Below, piece by piece: positions 1 through 4,988 of a stretch of DNA of 6,390 nucleotides (within the stretch, counting starts at the first letter, position 1; each line of letters begins with the position of its first letter). Below the pieces are notes generated by a model. It worked only from the letters and a program-made list of their open reading frames with translations. It made no database searches and was not told the origin of the DNA. The stretch lies in the NCBI GenBank assembly GCA_025352915.1, contig JANXSA010000381.1, forward strand, positions 1 through 6,390. The letters run 5' to 3'. This DNA is from Rhodospirillales bacterium. Its GTDB lineage: Bacteria; Pseudomonadota; Alphaproteobacteria; Acetobacterales; Acetobacteraceae. The position numbers were made by a program, and so were the translations under genes.

Positions 1-1198
1 GGACCCGGACACCGCGGTGATGGACCCGTTCGCGGCCAAGCCGTCGATGATCATCTTCTGCGACATCTTCGAGCCCTCGACCGGCCAGTCGTACAACCGC
101 GACCCGCGTTCGACCGCCAAGAAGGTCGAGGCCTATCTGAAGTCGACCGGCATCGGCGACTCGCTGTCGGTCGGCGCGGAGGCCGAGTTCTTCATCTTCG
201 ACAGCGTGCGCTTCGGCACCGGCGGCAATTTCGGCACCTATCACATCGACAGCATCGAGGGGCCGGGCTCTAACCTGAAGGACTACCCCGAGGGCAACAT
301 GGGCCACCGCCCGGTGCTCAAGGGCGGCTACTTCCCGGTCCCCCCGGTGGATAGCGAGAGCGATTTGCGCGCCGAGATGCTGTCGACCATGGGCGAGATG
401 GGCCTGCCGATCGAGAAGCACCATCACGAAGTGGCGCAGAGCCAGCACGAGCTGGGCACCCGCTTCGGCAACCTGGTGACGATGGCCGACCACATGCAGA
501 TCTACAAATACTGCGTGCACAACGTCGCCCACAGCTACGGCAAGACCGCGACCTTCATGCCGAAGCCGATCTATGGCGACAACGGCACCGGCATGCACAC
601 CCATATGTCCATCTGGAAAGCCGGCAAGCCGCTATTTGCCGGCAATGGCTATGCCGACCTGTCCGAGATGTGCCTGTATTTCATCGGCGGCGTGATCAAG
701 CATGCCAAGGCGCTGAACGCCTTCACCAACCCGTCGACCAACAGCTACAAGCGGTTGATCCCGGGTTTTGAGGCGCCCGTGCTGCTGGCCTATTCCGCCC
801 GCAACCGCTCGGCCTCGTGCCGCATCCCGTACACGACGAACCCGAAGGCCAAGCGGGTGGAAGTGCGCTTCCCCGACCCGTCGGCCAATCCGTACCTGGC
901 GTTCTCCGCCCTGGCGATGGCCGGGCTCGACGGGATCAAGAACAAGATCCACCCGGGCGACCCGATGGACAAGGACCTTTACGACTTGCCGCCGGAAGAG
1001 CTGAAGGGCATCCCGACGGTGTGCGGTTCGCTGCGTGAAGCGCTCGGAGCGCTGGCCGCCGACCACGACTTCCTGCTGGCCGGCGACGTGTTCAGCGCCG
1101 ACCAGATCGAGAGCTATATCGAGCTGAAATGGGCCGAGGTGTATAAGTTCGAGCACACCCCGCACCCGGTCGAGTTCGAGATGTATTACTCGGTCTGA
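1..1198 (+). CDS. glnA: Type I glutamine synthetase, C-terminal ~85% (5' end outside window)
   Basis: Glutamine synthetase makes glutamine from glutamate, ammonia and ATP in the cytoplasm and is the main route of ammonium assimilation. The frame is open from base 2 and gives 398 residues; family members of about 469 residues imply that about 70 are missing. Visible signatures are AEAEFFIFD (metal-binding glutamates, 176-202), [10 protein letters not shown] (581-610, with the HxH histidines), [17 protein letters not shown] (728-778, with the flap glutamate at 770-772), NRSASCRIP, and [20 protein letters not shown]. The tyrosine in DLYDLPPEE (codon 980-982) aligns with Tyr397 of the enterobacterial enzyme, the adenylylation site, so control by GlnE-type adenylylation is expected (family knowledge). 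The reading frame is intact, and a terminator follows 26 bases after the stop. The 5' part, its promoter and a possible upstream glnB lie outside the window. Confidence 0.97.
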   Translation, partial: DPDTAVMDPFAAKPSMIIFCDIFEPSTGQSYNRDPRSTAKKVEAYLKSTGIGDSLSVGAEAEFFIFDSVRFGTGGNFGTYHIDSIEGPGSNLKDYPEGNMGHRPVLKGGYFPVPPVDSESDLRAEMLSTMGEMGLPIEKHHHEVAQSQHELGTRFGNLVTMADHMQIYKYCVHNVAHSYGKTATFMPKPIYGDNGTGMHTHMSIWKAGKPLFAGNGYADLSEMCLYFIGGVIKHAKALNAFTNPSTNSYKRLIPGFEAPVLLAYSARNRSASCRIPYTTNPKAKRVEVRFPDPSANPYLAFSALAMAGLDGIKNKIHPGDPMDKDLYDLPPEELKGIPTVCGSLREALGALAADHDFLLAGDVFSADQIESYIELKWAEVYKFEHTPHPVEFEMYYSV

Positions 1199-1224
1199 TC
1201 GCTGCGGTCAGGTTGGCCTGAATG

Positions 1225-1253
1225 CCCCGCGGCAGCGATGCCGCGGGGTTTTT
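1225..1253 (+). terminator. Intrinsic terminator of glnA
   Basis: A perfect 10-bp GC-rich stem (CCCCGCGGCA at 1225-1234 paired with TGCCGCGGGG at 1239-1248) closes on a GCGA tetraloop, which fits the stable GNRA class. It is followed directly by five T residues (1249-1253). It lies 26 bases after the glnA stop and 36 bases before the next start, so it should isolate the downstream gene from glnA transcription. Confidence 0.92.
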
Positions 1254-1289
1254 CGTGCGGCGGTGGCCTGGGTGTGATAGAGTATCTGC

Positions 1290-1856
1290 ATGAGTCAAGC
1301 GCTTGCACCGTTGACGCTGGATGCATTCCTGGAGTGGGAGCGCCGCCAGGAACTGCGCTATGAATTCGACGGCGTGCAGCCGATTGCCATGACCGGCGGC
1401 TCGGTCGAGCACAGCGTGATCGCCACCAACCTGGTCCGAGCACTTGAGGACCGGCTGCACGGCACCCCCTGCCGGGCCTTCCGTGGCGATCTCAAGGTCA
1501 ATGTCGCGGGGCGCGTGCGCTACCCTGACGCCATTGTGACGTGCTCGCCGATCCCGCGCGGGACCGACATGGTGCCTGACCCCGTCGTGGTGTTCGAGGT
1601 GCTGTCGCCGAGCACAGCGGCGGTGGACCGGATCGTCAAGAACGAGGAATACCGGCAGACGCCGTCGATCCGGTACTATGTGATGCTGGAGCAGCGCCGG
1701 GCTGCCGCCACCGTGTTTTCGCGTGAGGGCGAAGCCTGGACGGGGCGGCTACTGACCGGGAAGGCGACGCTCGAGCTCGCCGCGATCGCGGTTTCACTCG
1801 ATCTGGTGGCGCTCTATCGAGGCGTTGAGCTCGACGACGGCGAAACCGACGACTGA
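1290..1856 (+). CDS. Uma2 family (DUF820) putative endonuclease
   Basis: This 188-aa protein has the layout of the Uma2/DUF820 family, which has a PD-(D/E)XK nuclease-like fold. The in vivo role of these proteins is largely unknown. Visible landmarks are an N-terminal stretch ending in RYEFDGVQPIAMTGGSVEHS (23-42), YPD with candidate metal-binding Asp80 (78-80), FEVLS with Glu103 (102-106), then ST..VDRIVKNEEYR with Lys117 and Tyr121. These match the family pattern PD...EVLSPST..D...K...Y, so the active site looks complete. Length is normal for the family. The ATG at 1290 has only a weak ribosome-binding sequence (GATAGAG about 1276-1282), but it places the N-terminus where the family usually begins. 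The gene stands alone between the glnA terminator and a convergent gene. No partner methylase, antitoxin or transposase is seen, so calling it restriction or defence would be speculation. Confidence 0.88.
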   Translation: MSQALAPLTLDAFLEWERRQELRYEFDGVQPIAMTGGSVEHSVIATNLVRALEDRLHGTPCRAFRGDLKVNVAGRVRYPDAIVTCSPIPRGTDMVPDPVVVFEVLSPSTAAVDRIVKNEEYRQTPSIRYYVMLEQRRAAATVFSREGEAWTGRLLTGKATLELAAIAVSLDLVALYRGVELDDGETDD

Positions 1857-1863
1857 CCGGCCG

Positions 1864-2439
1864 CTACAGCCCCCAGACATCCGCCTCGGTCCAGCCCAAT
1901 TCGCAAAACTCTGCTTCACGCAGCGGGGCTTCGGCGATCGAATAGAATTCATCGAGCTGCGGCGGCTTGATGGCAGTGTCCGACAGCATCCCGTGCGCCT
2001 GGCCGCGATGATGGGTCTGGTGCAGGAACAGATGCAGCAACAGCCGGTCCTGGCGTTCGGCCTGGAAGCGCTGGCCGCGATGCACGCGGATTTCACGGGC
2101 GAGGGTCGCGTCGGAGAGCGCGTCACAATGGGCGATCAGGCGCCGGTCGACAGCGGATTGGGCGGCGCGCAGGTCGGCGATGGTGGCGCACGGCTCCTCG
2201 TTCGCCCAGGCGGCGGGGCCGAGTGAGCCGCCTTCGAGCGCATCGACGTAGAAATGGTCGATGACCAGGATGTGGTTCAAAGTCCGGCGCAGGCTGGGGA
2301 AGAACCCCACGCGAGGCGCCTCGAACGCCGCCTGGTCCAGGGTGGCGACGGCGGCCAGCAAGCGGTGGTTGCACCAGGCATTGTTGCGCGCCATCGCCCG
2401 AAAACTGCCGGCAAGGCTTGGTGGCGCGAAATCAGGCAT
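1864..2439 (-). CDS. DinB family protein (putative metal-binding four-helix bundle)
   Basis: The 191-aa product fits the DinB/YfiT-like fold, a four-helix bundle that usually holds a divalent metal with three histidines. Members include thiol-dependent S-transferases and many proteins of unknown activity. Visible signs are RAMARNNAWCNHRLL in helix 1 (14-28), TLNHILVIDHFY (53-64, with His56 as likely first ligand) and HLFLHQTHHRGQAHGML (136-152), whose H140-x3-H144 pair is the usual second and third ligand. I chose the ATG at 2439 because GAGG lies five bases upstream and the family N-terminus follows. The frame extends to an ATG at 2511, but the added 24 residues are low-complexity and are encoded by a hairpin and a tandem repeat. 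The gene ends 7 bp from the convergent Uma2 gene and lies 103 bp downstream of the DUF1127 gene on the same strand. Its substrate cannot be told; a role in DNA repair should not be inferred from the name. Confidence 0.88.
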   Translation of the reverse strand: MPDFAPPSLAGSFRAMARNNAWCNHRLLAAVATLDQAAFEAPRVGFFPSLRRTLNHILVIDHFYVDALEGGSLGPAAWANEEPCATIADLRAAQSAVDRRLIAHCDALSDATLAREIRVHRGQRFQAERQDRLLLHLFLHQTHHRGQAHGMLSDTAIKPPQLDEFYSIAEAPLREAEFCELGWTEADVWGL

Positions 2440-2455
2440 CAGGGCCTCATGTGAG

Positions 2456-2482
2456 AGCGGCGCGGGCGAAAGCGGCGCGGGC
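2456..2482. repeat. Two-copy tandem repeat, 12 identical bases with 15-bp period
   Basis: AGCGGCGCGGGC occurs at 2456-2467 and again at 2471-2482. The second copy forms most of the left arm of the adjacent hairpin. It lies in the non-coding gap upstream of the DinB-family start. Slippage in GC-rich DNA is a simple explanation. Confidence 0.7.
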
Positions 2483-2502
2483 AGCTTGCCATGCCCGCGC
2501 CG
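2473..2502 (-). terminator. GC-rich hairpin between DUF1127 and dinB-like genes; possible terminator or attenuator
   Basis: An 11-bp perfect inverted repeat (CGGCGCGGGCA at 2473-2483 and TGCCCGCGCCG at 2492-2502) has an 8-base loop. It begins 40 bases past the DUF1127 stop on the minus strand and ends 34 bases before the DinB-family start. On that strand it is followed only by a short CTTTC, so it is a weak terminator by the T-run rule. It may reduce read-through rather than stop it, or act as a 3'-end stabiliser for the short upstream mRNA. Confidence 0.5.
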
Positions 2503-2542
2503 GCTTCCCAACTACCCCAAGATCTTCAGCGGCGGCCGATGC

Positions 2543-2761
2543 TCAGCGGCGGCGCGGTGCCTCGCGCCAGAACGGGGTGGCGACGATCGCGGCCCGATCG
2601 ACGTCGGTCAGCCCGACATCCTGCAACTCGCGGGCATCGAACTGGGCGATCTGGCGATGCTCGGCCATCCGGCGGCGCCAGGTGGCCAGCAGGTCGCGCA
2701 GCCTCGTGTCGCGCGGGTAGCGCAGGTGAAAGGACGAAATGGCGGTAAGAGTCTGGGCCAT
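2543..2761 (-). CDS. Small DUF1127 domain protein
   Basis: This 72-aa protein has the DUF1127 (YjiS-like) pattern: an arginine-rich helix LRDLLATWRRRMAEHRQIAQ (21-40), the core FDARELQDVGLTDVDRAAI (41-59), and a PFWR motif (63-66) followed by a basic tail. DUF1127 proteins are abundant in alphaproteobacteria. Some small members have been tied to RNA metabolism and to phosphate or carbon homeostasis, but the role of this one is unknown. I chose the ATG at 2761 because GGAG sits eight bases upstream on the minus strand and family members start near here. The longer frame to 2857 adds 32 residues that run through the promoter region and resemble nothing in the family. The gene is divergent from the lysR gene, 127 bp away, so that regulator may control it. 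On the minus strand, AATAAT at 2785-2780 is a good -10 candidate but lacks a matching -35, which would suit an activated promoter (inference). Confidence 0.9.
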   Translation of the reverse strand: MAQTLTAISSFHLRYPRDTRLRDLLATWRRRMAEHRQIAQFDARELQDVGLTDVDRAAIVATPFWREAPRRR

Positions 2762-2783
2762 GGGAGTGACTCCGTCAGTATTA

Positions 2784-2812
2784 TTGCGATATCCAGGAAA
2801 CACCTTTATGTT
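2784..2812 (+). promoter_or_regulatory. Candidate sigma-70-type promoter for the lysR-type gene
   Basis: TTGCGA (2784-2789) and TATGTT (2807-2812) are separated by exactly 17 bases and each matches the sigma-70 consensus at four of six positions. Initiation would be near 2819. The paired dyads (2825-2863) would then lie just downstream of the start point, which suits negative autoregulation, common in LysR-type regulators. This is the best-spaced match that I see in the divergent region; alphaproteobacterial promoters are often poorer than the enterobacterial consensus, so it remains a candidate. Confidence 0.35.
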
Positions 2813-2824
2813 GCACCGCAGCAA

Positions 2825-2863
2825 ATGATCATTTCTCACGCACCGCATGAGAATCACTCATGC
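2825..2863. promoter_or_regulatory. Paired T-N11-A dyads, candidate operator of the LysR-type regulator
   Basis: Two related 17-base sites start at 2825 and 2847, 22 bp or about two helical turns apart. They agree at 12 of 17 positions. Each contains the LysR-type T-N11-A signature (T2826 to A2838, T2848 to A2860). The second site is a strong dyad, GCATGAG-AATCA-CTCATGC (2845-2863), and the first overlaps the 12-bp perfect palindrome AAATGATCATTT (2823-2834). Position between divergent lysR and DUF1127 genes and two-turn spacing match classic LysR-type operators. The TGAGAATCA core also resembles part of some Fur boxes, so an iron regulator is an alternative reader. Confidence 0.45.
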
Positions 2864-2888
2864 TGGACCGCATAGCCCGGACCGCCCG

Positions 2889-3794
2889 ATGCACACATTG
2901 CTCCCCCCGCTGAATGGCCTGCGCGCCTTCGAGGCCGCGGCGCGCCACCTGAGCTTCACCCGGGCGGCGGAGGAGTTGCACGTCACCCAGACGGCGATCA
3001 GCCACCAGATCCGCAAGCTGGAGGACCAGCTCGGGGTGCGGTTGTTCGTGCGGATGCCGGGGGCGGTGCACCTGACCCCGGCGGCCGAGACCTATCTGAG
3101 CGCGGTGCATGGCGCGTTCGAGGATCTGCGCAGCGCCACCGCCGAGCTGCGCGGCAGCACCGGGCCGCGCATGCTGCGGCTGTCGACCACGCCGTCCTTC
3201 GCCACCAAGTGGCTGGTGCCGCGGCTGGCTGGGTTTCAGGCGGCGCATCCCGAGCTGGCGGTCGAGATCAGCACGACGATGTCGCTGGTGGATTTCCGCC
3301 GCGAGGAGGTCGACCTGGCGATCCGCTACGGCCGCGGCGCCTGGCCAGGGCTGCGCGCCACCTGGCTGCTGGCCGAGGATATCATCCCGGTCTGCGCGCC
3401 ATCCCTGCGCGACGGCCCCATGCCACTGCGCATGCCGGCCGACCTGGCGCGGCACCGGCTGATCTCCACCACCACCTTCGGCGATGAATGGGCGCTGTGG
3501 CTGACGGCGGCGGGATTGTCGCCGGCATTGGCCGAGCGGGCGATGGTGTTCGACATGCCGATCCTGGCGATCCAGGCGGCAATCGACGGGATGGGGGTGG
3601 CGCTCGGGCATACCCCGCTGGTCGAGGCGGACCTGGCCTCGGGCCGGCTGGTGGCGCCGTTCCCGATGTCGCTGCCCTCGGTGATGGGGTTCTACATCGT
3701 GGCGCCGGAGGCCAGCGCCGAGCGGCCGGAGATCGCATTGCTGCGCGACTGGTTGCTGGCCAGCACAGGTGCGGACAAGCACGAAACCAAATAG
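2889..3794 (+). CDS. LysR-type transcriptional regulator, GcvA-like
   Basis: This 301-aa DNA-binding regulator has an N-terminal winged helix-turn-helix (about 6-64), with LNGLRAFEAAARHLSFTRAA and VTQTAISHQIRKLEDQLGVRLF closely following the GcvA/AmpR branch. A linker helix follows, then a two-lobed effector domain (about 95-293) with the typical VDLAIRYGRGAWPGL segment (141-155) and a GMGVALGH stretch (234-241). Such proteins bind DNA as tetramers and respond to a small ligand, which is unknown here. I chose the ATG at 2889, preceded by a weak GGA about seven bases upstream, because it leaves the usual short lead-in to the HTH. The ATG at 2847 adds 14 residues unlike the family and lies inside the candidate operator. 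Likely targets are its own gene and the divergent DUF1127 gene; control of the downstream oxidoreductase/transporter operon is also possible. The TAG stop shares its last base with the start of the nested repeat. Confidence 0.93.
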   Translation: MHTLLPPLNGLRAFEAAARHLSFTRAAEELHVTQTAISHQIRKLEDQLGVRLFVRMPGAVHLTPAAETYLSAVHGAFEDLRSATAELRGSTGPRMLRLSTTPSFATKWLVPRLAGFQAAHPELAVEISTTMSLVDFRREEVDLAIRYGRGAWPGLRATWLLAEDIIPVCAPSLRDGPMPLRMPADLARHRLISTTTFGDEWALWLTAAGLSPALAERAMVFDMPILAIQAAIDGMGVALGHTPLVEADLASGRLVAPFPMSLPSVMGFYIVAPEASAERPEIALLRDWLLASTGADKHETK

Positions 3795-3869
3795 ATAAAA
3801 GTTTTTTGGTTCTTTTTTTCAAAAAAGAACAAGCACTTCTTTTTGAAAAAAGAAGCAAAAACTTTTATC
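3794..3869. repeat. AT-rich nested inverted repeat (outer stem enclosing two hairpins)
   Basis: Three inverted repeats are nested in 76 bp. The outer one is a perfect 13-bp stem, GATAAAAGTTTTT (3794-3806) with AAAAACTTTTATC (3857-3869). Inside it are GTTCTTTTTT/AAAAAAGAAC (3809-3830) and CTTCTTTTT/AAAAAGAAG (3836-3855), which are near copies of each other. The whole could fold as a three-way junction in RNA or a branched cruciform in DNA. Composition is sharply AT-rich inside a very GC-rich region. It starts on the last base of the lysR stop codon and ends 69 bp before the next start. T-runs on either strand suggest a bidirectional terminator. It resembles dispersed AT-rich repeats that I recall from Acetobacteraceae genomes, but copy number cannot be checked here. 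Confidence 0.85.
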
Positions 3870-3938
3870 CACAAGCCTGCCTTGCCGGACGGAGTTGGGT
3901 TGGCCATGCTGCCGCCCTGCCACTGCGAGGGCCTCGTC

Positions 3939-4967
3939 ATGACTGCGCCTGTCCGTTTCGGTATCCTGGGTGCCGCGAATATCGCCCGGCAGTTCACTCG
4001 CGGGGTGGCCGGCTCGATGCTGGCGGTGGTGGATGCCGTGGCCAGCCGGGGGGCGGAGAAGGCCGCTGCGTTCGCCGCCGAGCTTGGCATCCCGCGCCAT
4101 CACGCCAGCTATGCGGCGCTGCTGGCCGATCCCGCGATCGAGGCGATCTATATCCCGCTGCCCAACGACATGCATTGCGACTGGGCCATTCGCTGCGTCC
4201 AGGCCGGCAAGCATGTGCTGTGCGAAAAACCGCTGGCGATGGGCGCCGAGGAAGCACGGCGGATGTATGACGCGGCGCGCGCGGCGGACATGCACCTGGT
4301 CGAGGCCTATCCCTACATGTCGCAGCCGCAGACGCTGCGGGTGCGCGAATTGCTGGCCGAGAGCGTGGTGGGGCCGATCCAGCTGATCACCTCGGCCTTC
4401 GGCTTCGCCCTGGTGGCGCCCGACGGTACGCCGCTGGGCAATCCGGAAAATATCCGCCTGCTTCCGGCGCGCGGCGGCGGCGGGCTGATGGATGCCGGCA
4501 CCTATGCGATGAGCATGGCGCGGATCATCGCCGGCGAGCGGCCGGCGCGCGCCTTTGCCACCGGGCGCAACACCAAGACCGGCGTGGATCAGACGGTGGT
4601 GGCGATGCTGGAATTCCCCTCCGGCGCGATCGCCCAGGTGACCAGTTGCATGTCCGCGGCCATGCATCGACATGCCGTGATCGTCGGAAGCCAGGGCGTG
4701 ATCGAGACCAGCTACAGCAATCATGCCCCAGCCGATGGCACGCTGAGCCTGCGGGTCAAGCGCGGGACCGCCGGGACAATTCCGTTCGAAACCGAGACGG
4801 TGGCCGGCGGCGATGGGTTCCGCCTGGAAGCCGAGTCGTTCGCGCGCATGGTCCGCCACGGTGCCGCAGAATGGAATGGCTGTAGCGAGGCGGAGTCGAT
4901 AGACACGGCGCTGGCACTGACCGCCATCGCTCGCAGCGCCCGTGAGGGCGGCTGGATCAGTGTCTGA
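3939..4967 (+). CDS. Gfo/Idh/MocA family NAD(P)-dependent oxidoreductase
   Basis: This 342-aa cytoplasmic dehydrogenase has an N-terminal Rossmann fold with FGILGAANIAR (7-17, dinucleotide binding), YIPLPNDMHCDWAI (71-84), and the CEKPLAM motif (95-101) whose lysine is the family's usual catalytic residue. The C-terminal alpha/beta domain holds GGGGLMDAGTY (179-189), giving Asp185 and Tyr189 in the substrate-binding region. Overall length and motif order resemble glucose-fructose oxidoreductase and D-xylose dehydrogenase relatives, so a sugar, polyol or inositol-like substrate is likely but not identifiable. Where many relatives read EAFMYRFHPQ, this protein has VEAYPYMSQPQ (121-131). I chose the ATG at 3939 because GAGGG lies seven bases upstream and the Rossmann strand begins at once. 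The frame reaches back to 3843, but those 32 residues come partly from the AT-rich repeat. A family 5 solute-binding protein gene follows after 21 bp, apparently in the same operon. Confidence 0.93.
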   Translation: MTAPVRFGILGAANIARQFTRGVAGSMLAVVDAVASRGAEKAAAFAAELGIPRHHASYAALLADPAIEAIYIPLPNDMHCDWAIRCVQAGKHVLCEKPLAMGAEEARRMYDAARAADMHLVEAYPYMSQPQTLRVRELLAESVVGPIQLITSAFGFALVAPDGTPLGNPENIRLLPARGGGGLMDAGTYAMSMARIIAGERPARAFATGRNTKTGVDQTVVAMLEFPSGAIAQVTSCMSAAMHRHAVIVGSQGVIETSYSNHAPADGTLSLRVKRGTAGTIPFETETVAGGDGFRLEAESFARMVRHGAAEWNGCSEAESIDTALALTAIARSAREGGWISV

Positions 4968-4988
4968 CCGCGACCAGGGAGAAGCACC

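Noticed and set aside
632..1165. 177-codon open frame opposite glnA
   Set aside because: Antisense to highly conserved glutamine synthetase sequence; no motif and no ribosome-binding site of note.
1254..1289. Promoter for the Uma2 gene in the 36 bp after the glnA terminator
   Set aside because: TAGAGT and TATCTG resemble -10 elements, but no convincing -35 lies at the right distance and the space is very short.
2440..2511. Extended N-terminus of the DinB-family protein from an ATG at 2511
   Set aside because: The added residues (MGSRRGHGKLPAPLSPAPLS...) are encoded by the hairpin and tandem repeat, whereas the ATG at 2439 has GAGG at a good distance and matches the usual family start.
2261..2875. 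204-codon plus-strand frame across the DinB-family and DUF1127 genes
   Set aside because: It is antisense to two genes with clear family motifs and crosses the promoter region; the translation has no recognisable domain.
2829..3782. 317-codon open frame on the minus strand opposite the lysR gene
   Set aside because: Low-complexity Arg/His/Gln/Gly-rich translation with no domain; a composition shadow of the LysR-type gene.
3882..3910. TTGCCG-N17-CATGCT as a promoter for the oxidoreductase operon
   Set aside because: Spacing is right, but the -10 element matches only three of six positions; too weak to call, although some promoter is expected in 3870-3938 if the repeat terminates lysR transcription.
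3843..3938. Extended N-terminus of the oxidoreductase from an ATG at 3843
   Set aside because: The extra 32 residues begin inside the AT-rich repeat and precede a Rossmann strand that normally sits at the very N-terminus; a good GAGGG site precedes the ATG at 3939.
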